Source: Nepenthes gracilis
Taxonomy: Eukaryota > Streptophyta > Magnoliopsida > Caryophyllales > Nepenthaceae
Length of the DNA: 64,000 nucleotides
Assembly (NCBI GenBank): GCA_033239525.1
Contig: BSYO01000008.1
Coordinates: 14,120,830 to 14,184,829 of the forward strand
Reading direction: 5' to 3'
The notes under the pieces were generated by a model. The model did not search any database, was not told where the DNA came from, and saw only the letters and a list, made by a program, of their open reading frames with translations. The position numbers and the translations under genes were made by a program. Below are positions 1-11,541 of the stretch, one piece after another (the stretch's first letter is position 1; every line of letters begins with the position of its first letter).

Positions 1-179
1 TGCTAACGTGTTTTGACCTCGTTAAAAGTATAGCGGAAGCAGTGTATAATAATAAATATCTAATATACGTAAATGATATTTAATACTAGATGCTAACAAG
101 ATTAACAATCATGCACGATATAAGTACTTATAAGTAATAAAGATAAAGACTCAATTTTTTTGGTGACGAAGTGAAAACT

Positions 180-220
180 CGATACCACGGTATCGAAAAC
201 ACTCCGGCCTTCAACGGCCG
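180..220. other. Two adjacent short hairpins
   Basis: Positions 180-195 form a stem with 7-bp perfect arms (CGATACC / GGTATCG) and a 2-base loop. Positions 205-220 form a second stem with 5-bp arms (CGGCC / GGCCG). They lie 9 bases apart in otherwise AT-rich sequence. The function is unknown. Confidence 0.5.
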
Positions 221-654
221 AGGAAGCAATGCACTATGAAAATCAACTTACCGACTGGGTGGTAACGACGCGGGTAACCTAGCAAATCACGTGATCCCTA
301 CCAAGGAACTCCTTGGAACCCCAATAGAACGGACACCTTCGGTCTTCATCAATCTTCCCTCGAACCACTTGGAATTTCCAATCACGAACGGTCTCCTTCT
401 TCACGAACCAACGTCTTCAACGATAGTAGAAGGCAATGTATCAATGGTTAAAGAAGGTGGGTCAGAAAACTTATTTGAACGCAAGGTGCAATCTTGTAGT
501 GTTTGGTTTTCTCAAGAAATACAATAAACTTGAAGCACAAGAGACCTTTCTTCTCAAGGAGGCACGAAAATAAACTCTCCAGAATTCTTAGGGTTTCAAA
601 ACATAAGGCTAGTATCTATAGATGACGCAAAAAATCATTCAAAAATTTTGCCCG

Positions 655-870
655 TTACACTGGCGCTCGAGCGGGGCTCGAGCGCGTGGCGGGTGGCCGA
701 GGGTTTTGGAGATGGAGCCCTCAGGAGCGCGCAGGGGGCTGGATTTTCTGGCCCAGCGGAGCTCGAATGAACCGAGGACCTTCGGATTCCCGCTCAAGCG
801 GGTATCAAGCTCTGGTAGGCCGAGACCTGGATATTGGCCCGAGGGGTTCGAGCAAGAAGGCAGGGCTTTG
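655..870. other. GC-rich patch with CTCGAG repeats and a hairpin
   Basis: This roughly 200-base patch is far richer in G+C than its surroundings. Near its left end GCTCGAGC occurs twice, separated by GGG. Positions 789-802 (CCCGCTCAAGCGGG) have perfect 6-bp arms. Overlapping frames on both strands stay open because the patch is GC-rich, not because a gene is recognisable. Similar GC-rich patches lie inside several LTRs of this window, so LTR debris is possible. Confidence 0.4.
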
Positions 871-1130
871 GACGGCTCAGAAATGAAACGGACTTTAACC
901 CAACAACCCACAACCCGACATCGATACAATAATACATATGGTCACGGAATATGCCAATTAGACAAATGTCTCTAACAGGATGGTTTGAAGGACTAGATTT
1001 CTCGGCCTAGTTGGCCGGTTTGGAAGATTTGGATGGATTGAATCTCCCGGTATGAATTTCTCCATTATCTGTTATGTCGGAATGTGCCCTTTTGTCAGTT
1101 TGCAAATTTAGTGGTAAAAATAAAAAAAAT

Positions 1131-1314
1131 AATGGCATTCCGATCGATATGCGTTTTTGCTCTCTGTTGTGCTGGAATGTGTCTTTTTGCCGACATGCTC
1201 TTTTGCCGGTATATATAAAAAAAATGGCATTCCGGTCGATATGCGTTTTTGCTCTCTGTTGTGCTAGAATGCCTCTTTTTTGCTAGCATGCTCTTTTGCC
1301 GGTTTTTAAAAAGG
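1131..1314. repeat. Tandem duplication, period about 92 bp
   Basis: Two copies of a roughly 92-bp unit start at 1131 and 1223 and are highly similar over their first 50 bases. A third, strongly diverged start (GGCATTCCGG) follows at about 1315. Related words recur to about 1560, suggesting an older array. Confidence 0.7.
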
Positions 1315-2773
1315 GGCATTCCGGCTGACACGCTGTAATGCTGTCTATTTGTACGGTCTGCTTTCATTTTCGGCACAGATGGCCTTCCTGCCATCCCTGA
1401 AATGCTTGACTGTGGACGGTATGGAGTCTAATGGTCTGGCTTCCGTTTTGTGGCTTCTTGCCAGTTTGATCGATTTGGCTAGTGTGTGGCATTCCGTCTG
1501 ACATGCTGTAATATACTCTTTTTCCGATATGCATCCTTTTGACAGTTTGGCCGACTTGACCGGTTGCTAATTGCAGATCTAATGCTAGCAGCTGACCAAT
1601 TTGGTGAGTATTGCCGGATTACTGGTTTGACTGGTATGGATTGCTGATATGCTAGACGATAGCTTGGTTGAAGGCTCTAGGCGGATGTCACTCTAATTGT
1701 TTCCTTTGTTTTTATTACATTACCTTAGATTTCATGATATGATTCATGGTATTCGGGGAATACCCCAACATCTTTGTTCTAAATCTAAGTCGATAAAATA
1801 CTTGAAGATAGAATATTAGTTCTGGTATTCTTTTCTTTTTCATAAATAAAATTTAATTACTTACCAAAATAAATTATTCATCACCCCTATTAGATTTAAT
1901 GATTTTCACTTTTTTATCTAATTTTCTCTTAACCTTAGTAATGTATACCTCTAAAACATCAACAACTTAAGATTTTTAATAAAATAAATAGATGTAAAAA
2001 TAACTTAAATAATCATTTATAAATGTTATGCAATTTTTCTCTTCAATGATTGAGGAACAATCAAAAGGCTTAGAAATATCATTATGGAAAATTTTAGAAC
2101 GGCTTTCAATTCTTGTGGCTTCTTTCTTAGCATTTTTGGTTTACTTTTCTTTAATACAATCTACACACATATCAAAATCTATAAAATCAAGGTTTCACAA
2201 AATCTCATCTTTCACTGATTTTTTAATCCTTTTCTTTAGATATATGACTAGCTTTCTATACCACAAGTTAGAAGAATTTTTATTCATTTAACTATGTTCA
2301 ATTCCAACAATATGATACAAGGCTGGCTGATGATGGGTCCAATTCCTCATGGGCTAGCCCATGATTCGGCCTGCAAAAAAGGCACCTCAGAAGCAGCAGT
2401 CAGGAAGGACTTCTTGCAGCCCAGAGGCCAAAGCAAGTAGCAGTTGGCCCAAGTACGTCAGCTCGAAGTTGCCCAACTAAAAACGGGCAATTAAGGCTAT
2501 ATAATGATGCCCCACGATCACCCCGACAACACAACGTAGGCAAGCGGACAAAACTTGTCATAAGGTGACCACAATAACTGTCTTGATAACCCAACAAATA
2601 TCCACAAAATATTTACCAGTACGACATGTCACACCAAGATAGCGAGTACAACTCTATAATATTTCCAAAAGGGCAACAGTTACCATCGGCAACTACCAAC
2701 GATTGTTAAGATAGCTCAACAAACCTACAAAACACCAACCATGGAGCCCAGGGAAAGCTACACCGGCTCCAAC

Positions 2774-2784
2774 TTTATAAATAC
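2774..2784 (+). promoter_or_regulatory. TATA box of element A LTR
   Basis: TATAAATA lies at this place in the 5' LTR and again at about 10442 in the 3' LTR. Both are followed by a conserved segment (ACCTCT.TGGAGGA). This is the likely core promoter of the element and fixes its orientation as plus. Confidence 0.6.
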
Positions 2785-2943
2785 CCATTTACCTCTATGG
2801 AGGAATGGAACTTTCAAGCTCAAAACATCCCTAAGGCAAGACTTCAAGGCATCCTCCAAATCCTCAGACATTCAGACCCAACGAGATGTCACCAATCCAC
2901 CCTTCGATGAGCGCACCTATCTTTAAGCCGCACCCTATCGAGT

Positions 2944-3340
2944 GCATCTCTCTCTCTAAGCAGCTTCCTATTAAGTGCACCTCTTCCTCTCAAACTGCTC
3001 CCAGTTGAGTGTACTTCTCTCTTTAAGTTGTTCCTGAGTACACTTCTCTTTCTCTAAGCCACTCCCCACTAAGCGCATCTTTCTCCAAGCTACTCCATGT
3101 CAGTGCAGCTATCTCCAAGCTGCTTCTCGTCGGGTGCACCTCTCTGTCTAAGCCGCTTCCCGTCACGTGTACCTCTCTTTAAACCGCTCCTCGTCGAGTG
3201 CACCTCTCCCTCTCTAAGCCACTCCCCAATTGGACACACCTCTCTCTCTAAGCTACCCCCATCAAGCACACTTCTCTCTCTCTACTACCCACCGTCAAGC
3301 ACACCTCTCTCGAAGTCACTCCTCGTTGAGCATACCATAT
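2944..3340 (+). repeat. CT-rich minisatellite in element A 5' LTR
   Basis: About 12 degenerate units of 29-36 bp follow one another. Each has a CT-rich block (CTCTCTCTAAGC), a short variable core and an ending like GAGTGCAC. The matching array in the other LTR is at about 10580-10945. It lies downstream of the TATA box, so it would fall in the transcribed leader. Confidence 0.8.
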
Positions 3341-3624
3341 GGAACCTAACCCTCCATCAAACACTCAATCCCCTCATACATGCATCTACACATTACTTTA
3401 CAATTCTCCCGTTTTTCTATCCAACTAATAAAAATTTCTAACTTGAACATCAGACGATAAACCAGAGAACGAGCCTTGCCATCCTCTAACCTCTTGTTTG
3501 TTATTTATAGTATGCAAAATCTAGATTTAAAATAGTAAAGACCAGACCCACTTCAATTCAACCTATGAGGAAAAATTAAGCGGCTCCCTAATCTGTCCAG
3601 TATCCCAAATTTAGAGACATATCA

Positions 3625-3645
3625 TTAGTATCATCTATGAAAATA
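3625..3645 (+). other. Primer-binding-like site of element A
   Basis: Directly after the LTR's CA comes TTAGTATCATCTATGAAAAT. It resembles the TGG-type primer site found just inside the 5' LTR of many plant gypsy elements, altered mostly by G-to-A and C-to-T changes. Element B has a better preserved equivalent at 44592-44612. Confidence 0.5.
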
Positions 3646-4149
3646 ATTAAAAAGTCCAACCACAAAAGTACACATGGTTAATACCCAGGCTTAAGCTAAC
3701 ACACCAGCAAGGGATATCGTCTCCCATGGCGATGACCCATCCAAGTGTAGTCATGAGGATAAACAACCACCCTCTAAAGTGCCAACGCTCACTGCCAAAA
3801 TGGACACCATGTCCAAGTTGCTCCACACCTTTTGCACCCATCTGGATAAGAAGCAGCTAGGGGCTCTTTCCTCCTACTCCCAAAATACAACGTCTAAGAG
3901 GAGCACCTGGAGGAAAAGGTAGCTCATTAAGAAGATCTACCGGCCTGACAACCTTGAGACCTGAGCGGCCACGAGCGATAGGGCCCATATGCAACTGGGG
4001 ATCAACTAAGTCTTAGAACGTAGGATAGAAGCCTGAAGTGGTGGTATTCGTGCTACTCTTGAGATGATAGGAGGACTTTAGGCCAAAGAAGAAGCTTCCT
4101 ACAGCACCTGGCCGAGGAGGGCCTATAGCCGCCCAGTCTAGCATATCTC

Positions 4150-4430
4150 TTCAAACCACTAATACCAAGAGGATTGTGTTCTCTTCTCAAATATGGGAGA
4201 GGACAAAAAGATCAAGTAATGGGCGTTCAGAGGAAGCTCTAACAGACACTCCACTGACCTGAGGAGGTTACCATTCTCAAGGGAGATCTAAACACAGTCC
4301 CTCCCACACAAGTTTAAGACATCGAACCTGAAATCTTACAACAATAGTTCTGATCTAGTAGACCATCTGAATCACTTTCACACTCTATTGGGCTTCCAAG
4401 GTCTCAATGACACCAAGTAGATAAAAAATA
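4150..4430 (+). pseudogene. Element A gag remnant
   Basis: Broken plus-strand frames read PFSREI, then about 12 residues on SLPHKFKTSNLKSYN, then DLVDHLNHFHTLLGFQG. This is the layout of the Ty3/gypsy gag capsid region, which packages element RNA into particles. Stops interrupt it (for example after PFSREI). At its 3' end the frame runs into integrase sequence with no nucleocapsid, protease or RT between, so a large deletion has removed the middle of the element. Confidence 0.65.
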
Positions 4431-4439
4431 CAGCAGGCT

Positions 4440-5545
4440 AATACACCATTATGGGCCATAGACTGTACCAACAAGGACACTCAGTCCCTTGTGTGCGGTG
4501 TCTCACTCCAAAAGAAGCTGACTATGCGCGAAATGAGGTTTACCTCGGTATCTATGGGTCACATGTTGACGGTAAGAACATGGCATTCAAAATCATGCAG
4601 CAAGGCAATTACTGGCGAACAATGAAAAAGGATGCCATTAAATCCTAAAGAAGTATAAGAACTGCCAAGTCCATGGTGACATTCTCCACATCATTAACAT
4701 GCAAAGCTACGGACCCCATAATCAGCATAGTCGTTTGCACAGTGGAGGCTTTGCTTTGTCAAGTCATTCCTCGATGCCTTCAGTCATAAGCTTCCCAGCT
4801 GACACAAATCTCAAACTAGAACACCACCGAATTCACTCTGTATAGCATCACATGAAGATTTAGGACTCCCGAGGCCATCATCACCAATAACGGAACCCCA
4901 TTCACTAACTAACACTTCATCCAAAATTGTCTGAGTTAGGGAATACGGTTGGATCACACTTCCACCGCCCAACAACAAGCGAGCAAGCAAGTGGAAAGCA
5001 ACTAATTGAACGCTACCACACAATTTCAAGATGGAGCTAGAGAATGCAGGGGGCTTCTAGGCAAATGAACCACCTCCGTGTTGTGGTCCCACCAGACAGC
5101 ACCAAGGAAACCTACACATAACGGGCCCTTCTGTTTATGCTATGGAGCTGAAGCGGCCACCCAAATGAAGATTAGTTTTCCCAATCTCCAGCCCAAAAGT
5201 TTCGAACCACTAAGCAACTCCTAACAACTCAAAGAACACCTCCACATGCTCAAAGAAGCTTAAGGTGCAACAAGCTTGCACACAGTGACTTATCAGCAGC
5301 GGATCACTCAGAGCTATAGTTGTAAGGTGGAAGCATGCCAATCCGAGGTGAGGAACCTAACTCTTCGGAGCATAGAGGCCATGGTCAAAATTATCGATAG
5401 GAACAAATAGCCCCTAACCGAAAATGTCCATTCCTAGCCTCGACAATCCTTTGGAGTAGGGTATACAAGTTACGCGCCGAAAGTGAAAAACTGGTCTTGT
5501 TGGCATAAAGCGCCCCCCCACCTCAAGAAGTATTATGAGCAAACC
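4440..5545 (+). pseudogene. Element A integrase remnant (pol C-terminus)
   Basis: An open stretch at 4451-4648 encodes the zinc-binding start of a gypsy integrase (CLTPKEADYARNEV, YGSHVDGKN, QQGNYWRTMKKDA). Further along, in shifting frames, come the catalytic-core landmark ITNNGTPFTN near 4890, a Gln-Val-Glu stretch near 4990, VLWSHQTAPRKPT near 5090 and the pol end motif HLKKYY near 5520. Integrase inserts element cDNA into the chromosome. Multiple stops and frameshifts make this copy inactive. Start and end are set by the first and last recognisable motifs. Confidence 0.75.
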
Positions 5546-7289
5546 ACCGCCAAGCGCAGGCAAGTCAAGTGCATCCATGTGGATTACTTGGATGTTATAA
5601 ACATATTTAATTTAATAAAATAATTATCTGCTTTATTTATCATGCCAATCATATAAATGACTATATGATTGCATTAATTCAAAAACCTAGATTGCCTCTA
5701 AGTTAAGTGAAATCCTACACTTGTGATTTGACAAGTTGTGACCTAGTCCAAAAACCTCAATCCAAATATCCGAGTGGCCCAAATGAGGTTGAACCCTAAA
5801 CCTCAATTTTAACAATCAAGCGGCCCAAATGAGGTCAAACATCACAACCCAGGGAGTATGCGAATTATAATCGAAACTTCCCACCAGGCGGCCATAAAAA
5901 CCTTCGAGGGCTTTCCAGCATGCGTGTGGCAACTCCTTTCTATGGGAACGAGTACCATCAATCAGCAATGGTCAACAGACTAGGATCAAATGTACAAAGG
6001 TGACGACAACACTAATAGGACCGAGCACCGATATCCCGTATGGACGACAACCTAGACCATGCCAAAGCTCAGCAACTATGGCAACCATACCGAGTCGGCC
6101 CCAATGAGGCTCACCAATAGACGTGCTATGACATCCTCCTGTAGGAAATAGCGCCACACCAGAAAGCTGAAGTGCTACGACTTCTCTCCCAGGAATGAGT
6201 GCAACCAGATAAAGGCATCACCAAAACCCGGTGACGATAACAATAATGCTCAGTCGGTAAACAGAACCAATGCTAGACAAGGAGGAATTAAAACATGCTC
6301 AAAGATATCAAGAACAATGATGAAGACAATTAGCTGATTTATTGAATAATCAAAATATACATCAAAGGGCATCTGTCTACTTCAAAGATACAAAATGTTG
6401 CCTATGCCTATTGCCCGAGCAGGCGACGATTGTACGGTCGGGGGCTTCCTTGTGAACGTGGCGCAAGCCCTCCTCCTGACTCCGAAAAGTCCACCAAGTC
6501 TCCTCAGCAGTGAGTTCTAACGTTCCTTGGATCGATGAAACCTACAAGGAAGCCTGGAATTGCCAAGGCAGCAATCCGCCTATTGAAGCGAATGTTGTCT
6601 CGGAACCTCTCGTCCATCATGCGGTTGTCTTCATTTAGGAAAAATCAAGACCTCAGCTCTCCTTCAAGTCGAGCATACTCCCCCCAAAGATCAACGACTG
6701 CTACTTAGTCTACCAAAGCTCATCCACAAGTGAGGTGATCCAACCCATTGCCCAATAATTTTCATCTTCGAGCTATTGAGATCTCACTTTTGACTTGAAT
6801 AGATTTTAGTCGAGATAGGCTGCCCTTTTATCATTCTATAGAGCTTCGACGATAGCAACATTCATTTAGCTCTCCATATCCTCAAGCACAGGAAGGTCAA
6901 CATGTGATTGGGATAGCTGAGAGATCTTGACTTCCCACTAAAACAATAACTCCTCCACCACGCGGAGTGCTTCTTGAATCTATCAAGCAAAGATTAACGG
7001 CCGGTCAAAAAAACATTATAAAAAGCAAGGTCACAAAATAAAAGAAATTTGCGACGAGGATACCTCACTATAAGACAGCCTCGCTAATTTGATGAGCCAA
7101 GAGAATCCTTAGTTGTAGTTCCTATCAAAAATGGCAAGCACTGCAAAGGTTTTGCATGATAGACCAAAGGCACCTCGAAGCCAGTAGGAGGAGTAAGCAC
7201 ACTCGAGGCGAGGTGCCTAGGGGATCAAGTGTTAGCGCTTCATAGTGGGGCACCCCCTCAACAAAAACCTCGGCCTCAAGGTCGTCTCT
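5546..7289. other. Element A 3' untranslated spacer
   Basis: This stretch lies between the pol end and the antisense ORF. It has no recognisable coding motif on either strand. Tat-lineage elements commonly have a long non-coding spacer in this position. Confidence 0.5.
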
Positions 7290-8494
7290 AATTACTTCTT
7301 CCTCCACTTGGCCTCTACCAGCCCCCCCTTCACAAAAATGATGGGAGGGACAAAAGCAAATGCTTTCGGAGAAGAAGCCACCAAGAACGGGGGATCTTGC
7401 TCGGTTACGGCCGCAGCAACAATTGGTTTGCCAAGCCCGTCGACTAATGGGACCCCCATTCCAGCAATAGTACTCACAGGGGGCTCGTTCCCCTCAGCCT
7501 CTCCAGATGATTTGCCAAAGTCCAGGTCATCCAATGAAGACTCATTCAAGTCTAGTCTCCTTGAGGATTCACCAGTAACTAGAGCAAGACACCATTGCAT
7601 AGGCCTCATCAATCCTCTGGCATTCCTCAGAAAGGGTGGGCGACGGAGGAACCGTCTCACAAGAAGCCCACTCAGGGAAGTCCCAAGAAAGCAAATGCCT
7701 CTACTTTTTCTTAGGGCGGCGAGACAGTGTGGCAAAGGCATTGTCCTCCTCCATCTGGACCTCTCATTGCACATCATCCAACACACTCTGGGAAACCCAG
7801 TGGTCAGTGTGGTACAAGACGTCGGAGTACTCCTTGACGAGCCTCATCTGTATCAGCGCCCTCCACTCTTCATCCTTTAGGACGTCATCAGTATAGACGT
7901 TGTTGACCCTATCCCACTTATTCAGGATTTTTGAGTTGGCATCAACTGCCACGAAGAAAAAGTGCTCTTTCTAGCCCTTTATCGAGCTCGGGTTTCCCAT
8001 GCTAATTTTAAACTTTGCACGAGCGGTGAAGGAGACCCAATCTGCCTCTTGGTTGAATCAAAAGATCACATTTATGGACTAGACATCTAGAGAGTCACCC
8101 TTTATTTGAAGAAAGACGCACAGAGTTAATAGATACCAAATAGCGTTCTGATGGAAGTGAGCCACAGGGATTTCCAGTGTCCTCATGATATCACACAACT
8201 CCTTCATGAATGGTATGCGAAGATTGGCTTTCACATATCCCTTGTAGATGGTTATGCACACCCCTGACAAGGAGAGTAAGCTGCATCATCAACTCCAGGC
8301 ACCGCGTTCTGGACAGCGCTCAGAATATGGTACTTGCTGTATAGAGACAGAATTGCTCCCTCAATGAGGATGGATGGAATATCAGCGACGTTCCTAGGAG
8401 CCATTCGTAACGCAGCGCGAGCCAAAAACAATGGAAAACTAGGGCAAAGATACTCCAAGAATGAAGAGATGTAAAAACGGGTGTGGGCCAGCAC
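7290..8494 (-). pseudogene. Element A antisense ORF, Transposase_28-like (putative gypsy-type transposon protein)
   Basis: Read on the minus strand from 8494, the frame gives LARAALRMAPRNVADIPS, then after a frameshift ITIYKGYVKANLRIPFMKEL, EIPVAHFHQNAIWYLL, ADWVSFTARAKFKISMGNPS and SSIKG-stop-KEHFFFVAVDA. This matches my knowledge of the plant protein family described as putative gypsy-type transposon (Transposase_28). The stop in SSIKG*K is TAG, one base from a Trp codon. The segment at 7290-7786 encodes a low-complexity Ser/Pro/Glu-rich tail. It runs opposite to gag-pol and sits between pol and the 3' LTR. Its role is not known. The plus-strand frame at 7245-7880 is its shadow. Confidence 0.7.
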
Positions 8495-9994
8495 TTAAAT
8501 AGCCACAACCTCAACCCAAGAGTGGCGTCATTTGTGGGTGTCAAAGATGCGCATTTCCCTGATGACTGTGACATGTGCCCATGTCACAGAGTGTCATGGC
8601 ATGTCAATTCATTGGGTTAATTGTGTCGATTGACGCTTCACCTCCTTGCGCAGCACACTGATAGCCGAATGGCCGAGAGGCCTAGATCAGTGAGTTGGTA
8701 GTACAACACGGGAAATGATGTCCTAACATGCCCCTTTTCCAAGGCAACGGCAGACTGGTGAGATGCAACCCTGACAGGTTCAAGATAAATTTAGTTAGTT
8801 TACATCCTAGCTATAAATTTGGGACCCATTATCACCTGTTGGATTGTTAAAATATCAAGTTATCAGTAATTCAAGTTGTCAAACTATCAAAAATCGTGTA
8901 ACAGAATGTGACATTCAAGCGCTTCAACTATTTACGTCATGCAAGAGTATTGAAGTCATACAATATGAAGAAAAACAATACTTAATAGTTTCATTCATTG
9001 ATTCCTTTTATAAATACAAGCTTATAACAATAGACATATGATTCAAAAGCATACAAAAATACATGCGCCAGTGATCTGATTACAAACACTAGGCTGACCT
9101 TAAGGATGGACAATTGTAACAAGATAGCTCACCTGCCAGCCACTGGTATAGTAGAAAGAGTATGAAAAAGCCCTCCCTTAGAAGAGCAAGGCATAGTGCA
9201 CCTGCTCTCACAGAAGGCGACCACCAAAAATTATCCATTAAAGCCCAACCAAAGCCTCCGAGTCCATAAGTCTCTGCGAGACCCAATACAATGACAAAGG
9301 TTAGGGCTCAACGTGGACATAAAAAATGGAAGCTCCTCCTCCAACGGTCTCTAGAACAATCCTCCCTTAGATAGCAAAAGGATAGAGGCACCTAGCCAGA
9401 TGGGAAGAGCCACAAGCATCTCCCTTTGGGAAACTGAGGCACCTCCTCTTAAAAAATGAATAAAAGAGGACTACCTAACGAAAGTTTGGAGAAGAGGAAA
9501 CCAACCACCAAAACTCGAACCTTACTCAGCATGACACGAGGCTGGTTCAGGCTTAGCCTAATGAAGGGTAACCAAGGTAGATTTTAACTGCATCCTCAAG
9601 CATCAGCTTTGAACATTGGGCAAGAATCCCCACCGATCCCGGCTTGTGGCTACGAAGGCTCCATGCAAGCTCCAAGTAGATCCACTCCTCAACAGTTAGG
9701 TTATGCTTTGTGATGCAAGGTGTAGAAAGTCCCTCCATTTATAGTTGGAGTATGACATTATCTAGCATTTAACCGAAAAATTGGCACTGACGTTAGAAGA
9801 TCGCCTTTGGAAGAGAATCTCCAATAGCAGATAATCAAATTGGCACCAAATCTTGATGAACGGAGCAAGATTTGTAGAGCACCTGGGAAAGGAGCATGCC
9901 TAGGGAAGGAAAGCACACACAAACCTACATGACTGATGTCCCATCATGACATGTTGGGAGTTAAAGATTCAAATCTCCTAATATGGAAGGCTAG
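8495..9994. other. Element A spacer and polypurine tract before 3' LTR
   Basis: No coding motif is visible. Purine-rich words (GGGAAAGGAGCATG near 9885) and ATGGAAGGCTAG just before the 3' LTR at 9995 are candidates for the polypurine tract. Element B has a comparable GGGGGCTAG directly before its own LTR start. Confidence 0.45.
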
Positions 9995-11236
9995 TGATGA
10001 GTTCGGTTCCTCATGGGGCAGCCCATGATTCAGCCTACGAAGAAGGCACCCATAGAATAGCAACCTTGAAGGACTTCTCGCAACTCAGAGCCCAAAGCTA
10101 GCAATAGTTGGCCCAAGTGGGTTAGCCCAAAGCCGTCCAACTGAAAACTGGCATTTAATGCTACATAATATATACCCCACGGTCACCCCGATAGTACAAT
10201 GCAAGCAAGCAGGCAAAACTTGCCATCAAACGATCCATGACAACTATCCTAACGGTCTAATAAGTATTCGCAGAATATTCACTAGCACGGCGCATCACAC
10301 CAGTATGGCAAGCACAATTCTATGATATTTTTGAAAAGGCAACAGTTACAATTGGCAACCACCCATGACCATTAAGACAACTCAACAAACCTACATCGCA
10401 CCAACCATAAGGCCCAAGGAAGGCTACACCAGCTATAGTGCTATAAATATCCCTTTACCTCTGTGGAGGAAGGGGACTTTCAAGCTCAAAAATGTCCCTA
10501 AGGCCAGACTTCAATGTACCCTCTAAATCCTCAGACTCTCAGACTCTACAAGATGCCACCAGGCCACCTTTCGATGAACGTACCTCTCTCTCTAAATTGC
10601 TCTCCATCAAACACACCTCTCTTCAAGTTGCTTCCTGTCAAGGGCACCTCTCTCTCTAAGCTGCTTCCCATCAAGTACACCTCTCCCTCTCTAAGTCGCT
10701 CCTCAGTTGAGCGCACCTCTCTCTCTAACCTACTTTCCACCGAGTGCACTTCTCTTTCTCTAAATTGCTCCCTATCGAGCACACTTCTCTTTCTAAGTCA
10801 TTCCACATCGAGCACACCTCTCCCTCTCTATCCTCCTCCAGTTGGGTACACCTCTCTCTCTCAATAGCTTCCCACCAAGTGCACTTCTTCCTCTATGCTA
10901 CCCCCTATCGAGTGCACCTCTCTCTTAGCTGCTCCCATCAAGAACACCATACGGAGGCTAACCCTCCATATAAAACTCAATCCCCTCATGCATTCATATA
11001 TGCATTACTTTATGTTCCTCCCATCTTTCTATTCAATTAAGAAAGATTTTCAATTTGAGTATCGAAGAATAAATCGAGAAGCAAGTCTTGCCATACACTG
11101 TCCTCTTATTTATTAGTTGCAGTGTGCATGATCCAAATTCAAAATAATGAAAGCTGGACCCACTTTAGTTTGACACATAATGTGAGATTAAATATCCCCC
11201 TAATCTATCTAGTAACCCAGATCCAAAGATACATCA
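9995..11236 (+). repeat. Element A 3' LTR
   Basis: Partner of 2328-3624. It has the same order of landmarks: TGATGAG start, CCTCATGGGG, TATAAATA near 10442, CT-rich minisatellite at about 10580-10945, and the CCCTCAT block near 10983. It ends in CA at 11235-11236. Confidence 0.8.
10580..10945 (+). repeat. CT-rich minisatellite in element A 3' LTR
   Basis: About 11 degenerate 30-36 bp units, each a CT-rich block followed by an ending like GAGYGCAC. The unit number and several unit variants differ from the array in the 5' LTR, so the arrays have changed since insertion. Confidence 0.75.
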
Positions 11237-11541
11237 AACATTACAAAGAATACCCAAATCAAGAAAGATATTCTAATTAAATAAACTAATACATCTATTT
11301 TCAATTATAAATAAATATCCCTCAAAATCAAATTTGGATATAGTCTAGTCTTCATGCTCTTTTTGGCCTCTTTCTTTTTTTTCCTTTAGCTCTATGGCTT
11401 GTTAGATTAATTGAATTAAATTTGTATTGTTTAATCTGTGTCTCCTCTTGGACAAGCATGCTTGCTAACTTATTCGTATTCCACTTATCTTTTATAATAT
11501 TATAGTAAATTTAAAATGATATATATTGAGAAGACAATTAG
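11237..11541. other. AT-rich spacer between elements A and C
   Basis: No gene or recognisable element. The last 31 bases (11511-11541) recur on the far side of element C at 20371-20400; that is listed as a separate repeat. Confidence 0.6.
11511..11541 (+). repeat. Left copy of the 31-bp direct repeat flanking element C
   Basis: These 31 bases, ending ATTAG immediately before the TG of element C, match 20371-20400 except for one A fewer in the second copy. A normal gypsy target-site duplication is 5 bp, so this is far too long to be only that. Confidence 0.85.

Larger units (their letters stand above)
1..2327. other. Unassigned repeat-like DNA left of element A
   Basis: No gene is supported here. 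The stretch is moderately AT-rich with a GC-rich patch at about 655-870, two short hairpins near 180-220, and a tandem duplication at 1131-1314. Short open frames at 291-527 and 622-975 have no recognisable domain and look like chance frames in repeat DNA. From about 1700 to 2300 the sequence is plain AT-rich with nothing I can name. It may be retroelement debris, but no LTR ends or coding motifs were found. Confidence 0.5.
2328..3624 (+). repeat. Element A 5' LTR
   Basis: This aligns by eye with 9995-11236 over most of its length: the TGATGA start, the CCTCATGGG block, the TATAAATA box near 2776, a CT-rich minisatellite and an AATAAA-like signal near 3428. It ends in CA just before a PBS-like site. 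The two LTRs differ by many substitutions and small indels, so the insertion is old. Confidence 0.8.
2328..11236 (+). mobile_element. Element A: degenerate Ty3/gypsy LTR retrotransposon (Tat type)
   Basis: Two related long repeats in direct orientation (2328-3624 and 9995-11236) bound an internal region with a primer-binding-like site, gag and integrase remnants on the plus strand, and a decayed antisense ORF between pol and the 3' LTR. That last feature is known from Tat-lineage plant gypsy elements. The LTRs start TGATGA and end in CA. Reading frames are full of stops and indels. Protease, RT and RNase H are missing: the gag segment runs directly into the integrase zinc-binding region near 4420-4440. 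No matching 5-bp target duplication is visible, so the outer ends may have drifted. The Tat assignment rests on the antisense ORF and the integrase motifs. Confidence 0.8.

Noticed and set aside
291..527. 78-codon plus-strand frame
   Set aside because: No domain, no neighbouring exon and repeat-like surroundings; chance length in moderately GC sequence.
7245..7880. Plus-strand frame of 211 codons inside element A
   Set aside because: Overlaps the antisense ORF tail; no domain, and the minus strand downstream has family motifs.
2328..11236. 5-bp target duplication around element A
   Set aside because: CTGGC on the left and AACAT on the right do not match; shifting the ends a few bases does not help.
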